From: a virus
Reading direction: 5' to 3' (one strand)
Length of the DNA stretch: 64,000 nt
Virus record (IMG/VR): IMGVR_UViG_3300049149_000013
Coordinates: 1-64,000 of that record
Shown one piece after another: positions 35,303-44,059 of the stretch (the first letter of the stretch is position 1; each line of letters starts with the position of its first letter). Made by a program: the position numbers and the translations under genes. A model generated the notes under the pieces. That model had not been told where the DNA came from and searched no databases. It was given only the letters and a program-made list of their open reading frames with translations.

Positions 35303-37920
35303 TAGCCTATTCCTCCTGCTTCGGGACCGTGGTGCCCCATAAGGCCGGTCCCGGTTGATATATTAGTCGAGTGCCCTGTGTCGATCTTAGCGGCGGCAAT
35401 TTCCAGGGCGGTAGCATTGTCCTCCGCATTAATCCGCTCGTGAGCGGCTATCTCTTGCTGAGTGCGGGCCGTCTCACCCGCCTGCTCGACTTGAGTCTGT
35501 TGCAGATCCGTAGCGTTATCCTGCTGGGTCTTCTTACCCTGCGCATCAGTTTGCATACCTGCGATCTTCTCGCGGCTCTGATCGGTAGCTGCCTGAGCCT
35601 GTGCGCGCTTATCAGCAACGGCAAGGGCAGTCGGATCGGGCTGCTGTTGCGGCTGCTGCATGCTCTTAAGCTGTTGCATAGCCTGCTGAATAATCTGCGG
35701 GATTTGCTGAAATGCTTGGCCCGCAGCCTGCACAACTGTCTTCGAGGCAGCGGCTAAAGTCTTATCCATCTCAAGGCCAACTTCTTTATTCTTATGATGT
35801 ATGCGCGCGATCTTGCCGGTATCTGCCCCGGTAGCCTTAGAGGTAACGTCAACCATATGGGTTACATACCAATAAAGGATGTGCTCGCTAAGGTGCTGCA
35901 CAGCCGGGCCTAGGAACCTATTAGCTATCGTAGGCAGCCCACCTAGCACTGGGGACTGCATAAAATCCAGTAATACCTGGACGTGCGCCAGGTGATCCTG
36001 TTCCGGATAAGCGGCGACCGGCCTACCGAGACTCATGGCGACGTTTTCGTTCACCTGATTCATCTCGGTAATCTGCGGCAGCGGCTTCAGAAGCTGAACC
36101 GCATTCGGCAGCTTAGTCCTCTGAAGTATCAGCTCCTCGACCTTATGAGCATCGTACAGTTCCGGGTGCATATCCGACCGCTGCTGTACAATCTGAAGCT
36201 GTGCGAAACGCTGAACGTCGGAGAAGACTTCAGGATCGGAAACCGGGACGACATCGACCGGCCCTTCATAATCGGTCCGGTACGCGAGTTGTTCTCCTGC
36301 CTCATCACGAATTTCATCATCAGTAATATAGAGTCGGTTAATGCGATGCAGAACGCCAATCAGACGATCCATCGCATGATGTAATCTCTTATGGATAGCC
36401 GATAGGACTTTCAGACCTTGCTCGATTAGAGCCAGGGTCGTCCCAACCGGCATATTGGGTGCGCCGTCCTGGGAGAGATTCTCAAACGTCGTGCGTACAA
36501 GTTCCTCTCCTTGATCCGTACACCAGCCGAGCAACTGGTAAAGCATCTGGCTCGGCGGATTAAACGGCAGGGGCATGACAACCTCTCGTATGTCCTTAGC
36601 ACCTACCCCTCCTTCGATCTCAGTCAGTTGACCGATATTCAAGCCAAGCGTTTGGCCGGCCATGCCGGACCCTTTAAGCTTTAATCCCGTCTGGAGATTA
36701 TTAACCAGAGCAGCATCAAGCAAAGCCCTAAGACTGCCAGTACCAGCGCCGGCCAAGGACCCCGCAAGATGGATAAGACCGACACTTTGCGCACCCTCCC
36801 AAGGTAGGAACTCAAAGTCTACGATCCAGCACATATTCTGATGAAGCTCGTCGTCCTCCTCCCAGTTACGGGTTATCCGCATTATCTGATGCGAGTGTGC
36901 ATCCAGCTCGATAAGGTATGGAAGCGGAATGTCCGCATCTTCCTCAACGTCTTCCATCTTCGGACGGTCGCCCGCAATCTTAATGTCATCCGCGTCCTCG
37001 ATGACCGCCAATGCCTCAACGATGTAGATTGTTCTATTACCATCCTTGTTATAGGTATCGCGATCAACGCCCTGCACCTTGTCCTGGGCTTTTTCCGCCT
37101 CGGTCTCTTCGCCTTGGCGTTGAGCAGGTGGAGATATAGAAGTCGGTTTGATGTAGTATCCTGTGCGTACGCGATTATCAAACTCCGCCTGAGTGATCGA
37201 GGTACGCACCGTACGGCGCTCAGCTGAATAGAAGTCACCTGCGCCCTCCGGGATGTAAACATCATCCAAAGAGAAGAAACAGGGAACGGGACGCTTCTGG
37301 ACCGAGTCAAAGACCAGGCGCATATACTGCGAGCCACCGAGTGGCTGCTGGCTGAGCAACTTCTCTAGCTGATTACGAAACTCGGGCATCTGGCGCTTAA
37401 ACTGCCAGTTCATATGCTCGCACTTGCGCCGCGCCTTCTCTACCCTCGCCGGTGTAACCTTGCCTACGATATCATCCTTAACCGGACCACCAGGAGGGAA
37501 GAGTTCACCAATCGTATGCGACTGATAGTAAACCGTCGCCTTTGACATCATCGGATGAACTGCTTCAGACGCTCCAACGAATGCAGCGCCTCCAGGCGCT
37601 TCATCCCCAAGTCCTGTTCGCTTAATTCCTTCGGCATACTTGTCATCGCGGTCTTTTCGGGCATCTTTATCCCGCTCGATGTATTCGAGGAGGTCGATTC
37701 CCAGGGTGGAGATTTGCCCTGTATCGAGTTCCTCAACAAGGTTGCGGTAAAACTCGTCCTCATCAGCAGTCTTACTGTCGTCCTTATCAGGGTGGATTTG
37801 GATGATTGCTCCGCCATCGTCGGTATCCTCTGGAGGCAGATGCTCATTGGTAACTTTATCAGAGAGGGTAGGCGTATCCTCTCGATCATCATCAAAAAGC
37901 TTACTAGGATTGGCGGCCAT
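35302..37920 (-). CDS. Portal protein
   Basis: 872 residues, in the range of long podovirus portals with C-terminal barrel extensions. The sequence has portal-like blocks: DKYAEGIKRTGLG, GASEAVHPMMSKATVYYQS, SLDDVYIPEGA, FLPWEGAQSVGLIHLAGS, followed by GSGMAGQTLGLN. The C-terminal ~150 residues are Gln-rich and helical (QQAMQQLKSMQQPQQQ), as expected for a barrel. Adjacent to the large terminase and a small Cys protein, as in P22-type order. Confidence 0.8.
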   Translation of the reverse strand: MAANPSKLFDDDREDTPTLSDKVTNEHLPPEDTDDGGAIIQIHPDKDDSKTADEDEFYRNLVEELDTGQISTLGIDLLEYIERDKDARKDRDDKYAEGIKRTGLGDEAPGGAAFVGASEAVHPMMSKATVYYQSHTIGELFPPGGPVKDDIVGKVTPARVEKARRKCEHMNWQFKRQMPEFRNQLEKLLSQQPLGGSQYMRLVFDSVQKRPVPCFFSLDDVYIPEGAGDFYSAERRTVRTSITQAEFDNRVRTGYYIKPTSISPPAQRQGEETEAEKAQDKVQGVDRDTYNKDGNRTIYIVEALAVIEDADDIKIAGDRPKMEDVEEDADIPLPYLIELDAHSHQIMRITRNWEEDDELHQNMCWIVDFEFLPWEGAQSVGLIHLAGSLAGAGTGSLRALLDAALVNNLQTGLKLKGSGMAGQTLGLNIGQLTEIEGGVGAKDIREVVMPLPFNPPSQMLYQLLGWCTDQGEELVRTTFENLSQDGAPNMPVGTTLALIEQGLKVLSAIHKRLHHAMDRLIGVLHRINRLYITDDEIRDEAGEQLAYRTDYEGPVDVVPVSDPEVFSDVQRFAQLQIVQQRSDMHPELYDAHKVEELILQRTKLPNAVQLLKPLPQITEMNQVNENVAMSLGRPVAAYPEQDHLAHVQVLLDFMQSPVLGGLPTIANRFLGPAVQHLSEHILYWYVTHMVDVTSKATGADTGKIARIHHKNKEVGLEMDKTLAAASKTVVQAAGQAFQQIPQIIQQAMQQLKSMQQPQQQPDPTALAVADKRAQAQAATDQSREKIAGMQTDAQGKKTQQDNATDLQQTQVEQAGETARTQQEIAAHERINAEDNATALEIAAAKIDTGHSTNISTGTGLMGHHGPEAGGIG

Positions 37921-37926
37921 ATATCC

Positions 37927-38157
37927 TCACATCGCAGGTCCCTGATACTGACCGCACCAGTCATCGCCGTGCACACCAGGCCAATGCGATTGACCATTCG
38001 GTTGTCTAATTGGAGGGTAGAACTTGCAACAGTTCATAGTGCTAGTACCCTCGACACCAATGAAAACGCAGGTAAGACAGGAACGTCCCCGGGGGTTATC
38101 AGGAATCTGAGTATCTTGTTTCGGGGCAGCTTCTTCAGTAGGAAAGTTTACGCTCAT
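37927..38157 (-). CDS. Small Cys-rich protein between terminase and portal
   Basis: 76 residues with CLTC (28-31), CCKFYPP (43-49) and WPGVHGDDWCGQY. This Cys arrangement recurs in phage packaging modules and suggests a zinc-binding fold. It overlaps the terminase stop by 4 bases. Function unknown; a packaging accessory is plausible from position. Confidence 0.55.
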   Translation of the reverse strand: MSVNFPTEEAAPKQDTQIPDNPRGRSCLTCVFIGVEGTSTMNCCKFYPPIRQPNGQSHWPGVHGDDWCGQYQGPAM

Positions 38158-39680
38158 CGACCTCTCCCATCGTATGGATTACGGCGATGTCTAGAGTGCA
38201 GCTTATCAAGTGCTTTCTGACTTGCGACTTGAGGATCGTCACGCACAGTAAACTTCATATCGAAACGGTGCATTAGCCATATCCAGGCTTGCGTTGCCGA
38301 ATCGAGCAAGTCGTCATGAATCAGACTCCCCTCACCAACGTACGTACATACCTGCGAAATCAACGGGTCTGCCCAATTCCGTGGCTCCCCCTTTACCTTT
38401 AGACTCTCTACTGCCCAGACTCTACCGTGCGGGAAGAGTGGGGAGCAGGCATGCAACCTGCTGAGTTTGTCCATCCCCTCCGGATTATAGCTCTCTGTGA
38501 GGATCTCTTCTACTGCCAATTGTTGCCGCAGAGAAATACCTGATCCTTTGTCTTCGAGGAGTATGAGATCCACAGGGCGACCTTGGTGCCGGGGACGTTG
38601 CATCTTATCGATGAGCGGGCGCAGGACCGGTTCATCTTGGTCGCCATACGTATAGTTTCTCTCAATCTTAACTCGCTTGATAAGGGCTGGAAAGCCCAAA
38701 TAGTCCTCCCACGCATCGAGCAGCATGATATGATCCGTGCGTTCGTAGGTAAAGATACCCCAAACCGAGCACGCAGTCGGATCACCGGTCTGTTCCTTCT
38801 TATCCCATTGCTTCTCCGTAAAGGCTGTATCAAGCGACATAACGATAAGGCGGAACTTCGGCAGCTTCTTGCTCGCTGGCCAAAGCCGCCACTGCGAACG
38901 CTTAACAAAACCAGCCTCCTCCGGATCGAGGATCTCACCATAGAGTTCCTGCCGCCCGACAGCAGTACCCTCGTATTTAGCCACGTTCTCGAAAAAGGTA
39001 CGTGGTAGATTATCCCGGTTCTCATAGGTACTGCCGTTGATTACGATTGATCGCGGCAGTTTGACCAGATTCCGTATAAACGGTTTAGGCTTCGGGGTAC
39101 CGGTCCAGAATATCTGTGGGTGAGGCCCGAGTCGCAGACCCATAATAAGGTTGTCCCAAGCCTTATCAGGATAGCGCCACGAGGCAACTTCGTCGCACCA
39201 AGCACGGTGGCACTGCGGGCCTCGTAAACGCTCAGGTGTATCCGCCGAGAAGCCCTGGATGAGTGATTCGTTCCAGAGACAAATAACGAGAGGAGATTTC
39301 GTGTGCCATTTGATGAGGCTAGGAGGGATGATAGGGTACGTCCTATTGGTGACTTTATCATAGAAGTTACCATGCAGTCCGGTCGGACCGTAGAAACAGA
39401 CCTTATTCAAATCCTCGTGGGTAGGAGCAATCACGAAGTTATAACTCCCGGGATCGCGCGCTGCATTCTGCCATAGCCACTGGACCGCTGCTAAGGTCTT
39501 GCCAAATCCTCGCCCCGACTTAACACCATAAAAATCCCAATCCCGATCTACGGGTGGCACCTGTTTCTTGCGTGCTACCCGCTTCCATAAAAGTTGAGAT
39601 CGCAGGAGGTTAAGGTCATGATCAGTAAAGTGCTCTAGCTGAGCACGCAGCTTTACTGGATCTTTGACAAAGTCTAACAT
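38154..39680 (-). CDS. terL: Terminase large subunit
   Basis: 508 residues. ATPase domain: GRGFGKT Walker A (56-62), CDE Walker B (161-163) and WTGTP coupling motif (191-195). The RNase H-like nuclease domain shows SLDTAF (D283), LLEDKGSG (~373-380) and DDLLDSATQAW (~463-473), the three acidic positions. It packages DNA through the portal. The small subunit is not adjacent but ~6.5 kb upstream at 46177, separated by fibre and accessory genes, which is less usual. Confidence 0.9.
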   Translation of the reverse strand: MLDFVKDPVKLRAQLEHFTDHDLNLLRSQLLWKRVARKKQVPPVDRDWDFYGVKSGRGFGKTLAAVQWLWQNAARDPGSYNFVIAPTHEDLNKVCFYGPTGLHGNFYDKVTNRTYPIIPPSLIKWHTKSPLVICLWNESLIQGFSADTPERLRGPQCHRAWCDEVASWRYPDKAWDNLIMGLRLGPHPQIFWTGTPKPKPFIRNLVKLPRSIVINGSTYENRDNLPRTFFENVAKYEGTAVGRQELYGEILDPEEAGFVKRSQWRLWPASKKLPKFRLIVMSLDTAFTEKQWDKKEQTGDPTACSVWGIFTYERTDHIMLLDAWEDYLGFPALIKRVKIERNYTYGDQDEPVLRPLIDKMQRPRHQGRPVDLILLEDKGSGISLRQQLAVEEILTESYNPEGMDKLSRLHACSPLFPHGRVWAVESLKVKGEPRNWADPLISQVCTYVGEGSLIHDDLLDSATQAWIWLMHRFDMKFTVRDDPQVASQKALDKLHSRHRRNPYDGRGR

Positions 39681-39688
39681 GCAAAATA

Positions 39689-39726
39689 AAAGCCGGATGA
39701 GAAGGGGGTCCCACCCGGCTTAACCT
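39689..39726 (-). terminator. Stem-loop upstream of terL, possible terminator
   Basis: AGCCGG and CCGGCT arms flank ~18 bases including GGGGGTCCC, in the 112-bp gap before terL. On the minus strand no clean T-run follows. It may be a weak terminator, an RNA processing site or a packaging-related structure. Confidence 0.3.
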
Positions 39727-39792
39727 AAGAGGTCAATGCAGTCAGACTCTCTAGCAATCGACACTTTAGCCTACCTCGCGACCTAATGCAAG

Positions 39793-40389
39793 TCAGTTAA
39801 CCACGATATCGACATACGCAACAGCGGCTTGGGCAGCAGTCATATTTGGGGGCGGGGTTGCGCATCCCGGGCCAGAGGGTATCCCGCCCGCACCGGCACC
39901 TTGGGTCGGCGGGGCGACAGGTTTGAAACCCTCGGTTGTCCAAGTCATCATTCCGTCCTTGATTCGAGCCATCATCTCGGCAATAGTCATCGATGGCTCC
40001 TGCGAGAGCACGAAGCATGCTCCCAGCCGCAGCAGTGCCCGGGTTGTATAGCCAAAGTAAACCGTATCGGATAGTAGATGACAGCATGCACCGTTACCCG
40101 TTGCTGCGAGGATCATATTAACCTGATACAGCTTATAGGTAAGATGCGAACAGCACGGCTGAATACCACCTAACAGAGTAGTAGGTGAGAACTCCTGCCC
40201 GGAAGTAGTCAGACTAGGGACAGAAGCGTACAGGACCGGGGTCCACTCCGGAGGCCACGGGTAAGGAGTGACTATCGGATTAGAAACCCATACCGGTGGC
40301 GGCGGAGTCGTCGTCTGAGCGAGCGTAGTACCCGTAATCAGCACCCCCAGCAAGATGGAGAGAATAGGTCTTAGTAGAACGGTCTTCAT
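39793..40389 (-). CDS. Secreted hypothetical protein with signal peptide
   Basis: 198 residues from ATG 40389, preceded by GGAGGAGG. A clear Sec signal (MKTVLLRPILSILLGVLI...TLAQ) is followed by a Pro-rich stretch (TTTPPPPVWVSNP). A domain follows with two CC pairs (PCCSHLTYKLYQ, GACCHLL) and an EMMARIKDGMMTW helix. Presumably periplasmic or extracellular; role unknown. It lies upstream of terL in the late operon. Confidence 0.6.
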   Translation of the reverse strand: MKTVLLRPILSILLGVLITGTTLAQTTTPPPPVWVSNPIVTPYPWPPEWTPVLYASVPSLTTSGQEFSPTTLLGGIQPCCSHLTYKLYQVNMILAATGNGACCHLLSDTVYFGYTTRALLRLGACFVLSQEPSMTIAEMMARIKDGMMTWTTEGFKPVAPPTQGAGAGGIPSGPGCATPPPNMTAAQAAVAYVDIVVN

Positions 40390-40454
40390 CTGCCTCCTCC
40401 GGTTTATCAGTACGATGTCGGGGCAATCCATAACTGCTCCTCGGTGGAGTAAAG

Positions 40455-41018
40455 TCAGGATAGCGCCCTCTTATCTTTTGGACTATTGGATGCAACATCT
40501 TCAGTCCCCCTTTTTTTACGCGGCTTGCGTGGGGGAGACTGCTCTACTTCCACCACAGGCGCATTATGACTATCCTTGAGCTGCGCTCTGAGCGTCCGGT
40601 TCTCTTGAAGTAACTCTGTAACCTGGTCTGTAAGTTTAGTAACCTGATCGAGTAATCGGTCAAACCTCTCCTGGGAAATGCCGGATGATTGCTTTGTCGG
40701 GGTAGGCGTAGCCGCCGCAAGTCTCTCCAGATTTGCACGGTTCGGTGGTTCTTCCTTTTTGTATGGGGCCTTGGAATCAGCGAGACGTGCTCTCTCAGCA
40801 ATCTCTGCCGAGGAGCGAGCAACCTGCTGATACGGGTGATCCTTGTCTGTGTTACACGCACGGCACTTTACCCAACCCCAGCGCATTACTGCGCCCAGTA
40901 GCGGCATATTAGCAGTTCCCTTGCCAGAAGTAATTATACCAGGGGTAAAGCCATTGCGACATTCCGGGTTGCGGCAGTCGCCGGTCATCTGTGAATGAAT
41001 TTGATCTAGTTTACTCAT
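40455..41018 (-). CDS. Zinc-ribbon and coiled-coil protein
   Basis: 187 residues. N-terminal Cys pairs (DCRNPECRNG and VKCRACN) suggest a zinc ribbon. A coiled coil follows (~115-148, FDRLLDQVTKLTDQVTELL), then a basic tail (PPRKPRKKRG). No family recognised. It overlaps its upstream neighbour by 4 bases as part of a tightly packed run of small genes. Confidence 0.5.
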   Translation of the reverse strand: MSKLDQIHSQMTGDCRNPECRNGFTPGIITSGKGTANMPLLGAVMRWGWVKCRACNTDKDHPYQQVARSSAEIAERARLADSKAPYKKEEPPNRANLERLAAATPTPTKQSSGISQERFDRLLDQVTKLTDQVTELLQENRTLRAQLKDSHNAPVVEVEQSPPRKPRKKRGTEDVASNSPKDKRALS

Positions 41019-41419
41019 CCGATTACTTCCTTCGCGTTGCGTCCTGGCATACCTTCGGCAACCATCCAGCGTTCCCAGAAGGTATCGGGAAGCTTCGGTG
41101 TCGTATCAAAGCGGCAGGAGAAGCACCAACGCCCAGAGTCCGGATCGTGGATAAACTCCGGTCGGCGTCGCCACCAGATGATCTTTCGCAGATGTCGATT
41201 ATCAAAAGCAACCTCCTCCAAATCCTGTAACTCGGAAATTACCAGGTTTAAAAGAGCCTGACAAGCATCCCGACAATCCTGTTCACTGCCGATATAACGC
41301 AACATCTTATAGATAATCTCAACTCGTTGACCGGTGCCATCCGAATGCTCGGCTATAGCAAAGCCCGCATACGGAGGTCCATCAATATGGCAAATGCCGT
41401 GTTCGTCAACTTCGGTCAT
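41015..41419 (-). CDS. Hypothetical protein
   Basis: 134 residues, mixed alpha/beta (YAGFAIAEHSDGTGQRVEII; WWRRRPEFIHDPDSGRW), with single Cys residues and no known motif. Its ATGA start overlaps the upstream stop, as with its neighbours. Confidence 0.5.
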   Translation of the reverse strand: MTEVDEHGICHIDGPPYAGFAIAEHSDGTGQRVEIIYKMLRYIGSEQDCRDACQALLNLVISELQDLEEVAFDNRHLRKIIWWRRRPEFIHDPDSGRWCFSCRFDTTPKLPDTFWERWMVAEGMPGRNAKEVIG

Positions 41420-41703
41420 TGGTGCAACCTCTCATCGTCGTCGATCTCGTCCGGCCTCGACGCCGGAGTTTGTTTGACGACGCTTCGGATTGGTGGATCC
41501 CCCGTATCTACCCAGTGCTGGTATTCTTTTTCTGACCAACCGTTGTCCTTTGCTAACTGCCGGTTTCGCGCTGTATCTCTTACAGGCTCCGCAAGCCCAC
41601 TCTCGATAACCCTCACTATTCCACGGCCAGTAAACTCGGGAGATACTGGCTCCTGCTGCAAGGTCTTCAAGCCAGGTACGTTTCCTTCTCTCGGCTTGTT
41701 CAT
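41416..41703 (-). CDS. Hypothetical protein overlapping another ORF
   Basis: 95 residues (LAKDNGWSEKEYQHWVDTG is the most protein-like part). The stop forms a 4-base ATGA overlap with the next start, which supports it. It lies almost wholly within the frame at 41432-41824. Either both are translated or the pair is one gene with a frameshift; this one is the likelier 3' reading. Confidence 0.4.
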   Translation of the reverse strand: MNKPREGNVPGLKTLQQEPVSPEFTGRGIVRVIESGLAEPVRDTARNRQLAKDNGWSEKEYQHWVDTGDPPIRSVVKQTPASRPDEIDDDERLHQ

Positions 41704-41824
41704 AATCGAATTTCTTTAGTGGGTATGCTATAATGTCGCGGATTGACTGGACAGTTTCGGCGTACTGCTTCTCGTACTTAAAGCGTTTCAAAAACTCATA
41801 AGGCCATTCTGGATCAAAGCTCAT
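41432..41824 (-). CDS. Hypothetical protein, 3' part doubtful
   Basis: 130 residues. The N-terminal 45 residues (DPEWPYEFLKRFKYEKQY, IRDIIAYPLKKFDYEQ) look like real protein, and the ATG overlaps the upstream stop by 4 bases. The Arg-rich C-terminal half looks like out-of-frame reading of the 41416-41703 gene. A frameshift joining the two is plausible. Confidence 0.4.
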   Translation of the reverse strand: MSFDPEWPYEFLKRFKYEKQYAETVQSIRDIIAYPLKKFDYEQAERRKRTWLEDLAAGASISRVYWPWNSEGYREWACGACKRYSAKPAVSKGQRLVRKRIPALGRYGGSTNPKRRQTNSGVEAGRDRRR

Positions 41825-42090
41825 AGCACCCGTTTAGGCGGTACGTACTCTACGTGAACCTTATTGTAGTCCTTCTCGCACCGGGGATGAAGAGTTACCG
41901 TCTGTTCCACTAAGGAGTAAAAGATGGGTCGGCCCGAAACTTCACCCTCCTTCTCCTTCATCTTATCCATATTCAAATCAGCCAGCCTCTGAAGCGGGTA
42001 TAGCAACCCGTTATGGTCCTCTATGACAATGCTCAGGATATCGAACAGTTCCGGTACTACGAACTTCACTTGGTCGCGCTTCAACTTCAC
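41821..42090 (-). CDS. Hypothetical protein
   Basis: 89 residues: VPELFDILSIVIEDHNGLLY, a Lys/Glu helix, and TLHPRCEKDYNKVHVEYVPP. No family recognised. Packed with 4-base overlaps on both sides. Confidence 0.5.
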   Translation of the reverse strand: MKLKRDQVKFVVPELFDILSIVIEDHNGLLYPLQRLADLNMDKMKEKEGEVSGRPIFYSLVEQTVTLHPRCEKDYNKVHVEYVPPKRVL

Positions 42091-42281
42091 AGAGCACCCC
42101 GCAGCTTCGATTCAAAATACTTAATGGCATCTTCCAAGACCTTAGCTTCTTCCTCATCGTATCTATCGACACAACCGCGCTGCTCCCGCAGCGAGACCAA
42201 AGCATAACGGATTCCCTCAGGGGTATCGACCCGACGTTTCATCGCCTCGATGCCCTGAATCCATTCCTTATGAGAACCCAA
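42087..42281 (-). CDS. Small hypothetical protein, start uncertain
   Basis: About 64 residues from a TTG at 42281 (an ATG at 42242 is the alternative). Helical: GIRYALVSLREQRG, EEEAKVLEDAIKYFESKL. The frame is open further upstream inside the next gene. Unknown function. Confidence 0.45.
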   Translation of the reverse strand: MGSHKEWIQGIEAMKRRVDTPEGIRYALVSLREQRGCVDRYDEEEAKVLEDAIKYFESKLRGAL

Positions 42282-42639
42282 TCTCGCCCTCGATATTAAG
42301 AGTGATACCGGTACCACTCCCGACCCCGGTCAGAAAGTCGGTCGAGTCAAAACGAGCATTACTAAAGTAGACATCCTGAGCTTGATTAGGCGGCAGCGAG
42401 TAGGCCGCAAAGCCAAACTCAGTTCCAGCTGCGCTACCTCCGGTCGCTCCCTTATACAGGGTTAGGGTGATAGCGCCTGCCGTACGGTTCATAGCTCGGA
42501 TATGCCTGATGAGCATATACGGCTGAGTAGCCGTAATCCCAATCGGACCGGTAAGCGCGGTGATCGCACAATTCAATAGATTACCTATCGAATTAGGTAC
42601 CGCGATGGGTTCTATATTAAGGATCTTATTCGCAGCCAT
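42268..42639 (-). CDS. Putative structural (decoration/head-fibre) protein
   Basis: 123 residues from ATG 42639 with GGAGG 7 bases upstream. Beta-rich: YMLIRHIRAMNRTAGAITLTL, VYFSNARFDSTDFLTGVG. The pattern resembles small virion surface proteins of phages. It lies among fibre genes. Confidence 0.5.
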   Translation of the reverse strand: MAANKILNIEPIAVPNSIGNLLNCAITALTGPIGITATQPYMLIRHIRAMNRTAGAITLTLYKGATGGSAAGTEFGFAAYSLPPNQAQDVYFSNARFDSTDFLTGVGSGTGITLNIEGEIGFS

Positions 42640-42848
42640 AGTAATCCTCCAAGAAGTGCTAGCCAATAGAGACTCATCGCCCAGGAGCCGGTCCCCGCGT
42701 TCCCGGGCAGGGGAAATATAGGAATCAACGAGACGGTTATCGGTACGACCGGTGGTCTGATAGAGGATGCCCAAGGGAAAGTAATCTTATCCGGCCCGTA
42801 TGAGACGAGCGGTGCCGCCATCGCGTTATTTAACGGTAGAAAGGTCAT
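42612..42848 (-). CDS. Small membrane protein
   Basis: 78 residues from ATG 42848, which overlaps the upstream stop by 4 bases (ATGA). A hydrophobic helix near the C-terminus (AMSLYWLALLGGLLWLRIR) is followed by a short basic end. There is no N-terminal signal. A tail-associated or lysis-related membrane protein is possible. Confidence 0.45.
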   Translation of the reverse strand: MTFLPLNNAMAAPLVSYGPDKITFPWASSIRPPVVPITVSLIPIFPLPGNAGTGSWAMSLYWLALLGGLLWLRIRSLI

Positions 42849-44059
42849 TGCCACACCAGCAGCATGCAGGCCGCACCACCTGTAAAAGCGGGCGTATAGA
42901 GCGATATGAGTGGGTATCCTGTTATACAAGGCACTGCGATATACGTCAATGAGGTCGATCCAATTATAGTGATGGTTCCGGTAGTACCTATCGAAACCCA
43001 ATCAGGCCCACCCCCGAGCGCCAGGGCGTTAGTTATCCCGAGGCCCGGAGTTGTGCTATTTCCTTTCCACTGGAAGCACGGAAACACCTGCGCCGTGGTG
43101 CCCATTACACTTGAATAGTTATTGAACGGGATCACCCCCCATACTGTAGGTGCCCAAGCGCCTGTCGTTCCGTTCGGAGACGTTGTATTAAAACCATTCT
43201 GAACCCCTCTGTTATAGTCATAAAATGGTAAGTTTCCTCCAGAGGACGTACCACTGGTGGTATTAGCGTTATTGCACAGACAGTGGATAGTATCCGCTGT
43301 GGGGGCACCTGTGTTATCCACTGAGCGGTACAAACAGAACCCCAGGAAAGAAGTCTGCACTCCCGCAGTAACCGAGCCAAATTTAAAACCCATCCACGCT
43401 ATGCCCTGCGTGGCGTTGTAGCAGAAATAACTCTGGTAGTTTGCGCCTCCGTTATTTAGGTTTGCGCTGGATCCGTAACCGGCGGCGGATCGAGATATGG
43501 TCGTCCCAGTTATGGTGCCAGCGCCGTTGGTTCCTGTGCCACAGGTTATTAACATCTGCGGCGTAGTGGTGACGTTACCGGAACCCCACTCAAGTTTAAA
43601 ATATACCGGGCTGGTTGCTTGCAGTGTATCGTTGAACCTGAAAATAGAGTACCCGTAGAAAGTGGCCGTCGCCCCCGGAACCTTGAATGAAATGGTCATT
43701 GACTCCGCCGCAATCGTGCCGGGAGTCGTGCTTAGGTTGTACGTTCCGGTGCCACCGGTGCCGGTACCGAAGGAAGTGATATACGTGCCCGCTGCTATAC
43801 CAGCCCCGACGACCTGCATGCCGACGCAGATGTTATTACCGCCGCTCGTAACGCTATTGACAGTTAGAACACTAGTGGCTGTCTGTGCGTTCACCACAAC
43901 CGAAGCGTTGTAGTTTGAAGTCGTGATCGAGCCGGTATCGTTAACCTGCGTCAACCCAATAGCATTGAGCCCGGTCAGAATCTCATTGATATAGTTCTGC
44001 ACACCAGCGTCGGTGTTCGTTACCCAAGGCTGGTTCGTGGAGGAAGTCGTCATGGTCAA
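42845..44059 (-). CDS. Putative tail fibre/appendage protein
   Basis: 404 residues, Thr/Gly/Asn-rich and beta-repetitive (VVVNAQTATSVLTVNSV, GTGGTGTYNLSTTPG). The N-terminal NTDAGVQNYINEILTGL helix may trimerise. It lies directly after the collagen-like fibre gene with a 4-base overlap. The N-terminal Asn/Gly-rich module resembles repeats in phage fibres; no enzymatic motif. Confidence 0.55.
   Translation of the reverse strand: MTMTTSSTNQPWVTNTDAGVQNYINEILTGLNAIGLTQVNDTGSITTSNYNASVVVNAQTATSVLTVNSVTSGGNNICVGMQVVGAGIAAGTYITSFGTGTGGTGTYNLSTTPGTIAAESMTISFKVPGATATFYGYSIFRFNDTLQATSPVYFKLEWGSGNVTTTPQMLITCGTGTNGAGTITGTTISRSAAGYGSSANLNNGGANYQSYFCYNATQGIAWMGFKFGSVTAGVQTSFLGFCLYRSVDNTGAPTADTIHCLCNNANTTSGTSSGGNLPFYDYNRGVQNGFNTTSPNGTTGAWAPTVWGVIPFNNYSSVMGTTAQVFPCFQWKGNSTTPGLGITNALALGGGPDWVSIGTTGTITIIGSTSLTYIAVPCITGYPLISLYTPAFTGGAACMLLVWQ

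Noticed and set aside
42612-42848. C-terminal PLPG-TM-Arg pattern as a third surface-sorting signal
   Set aside because: No signal peptide, and the tail does not match PEP-CTERM or LPXTG spacing.
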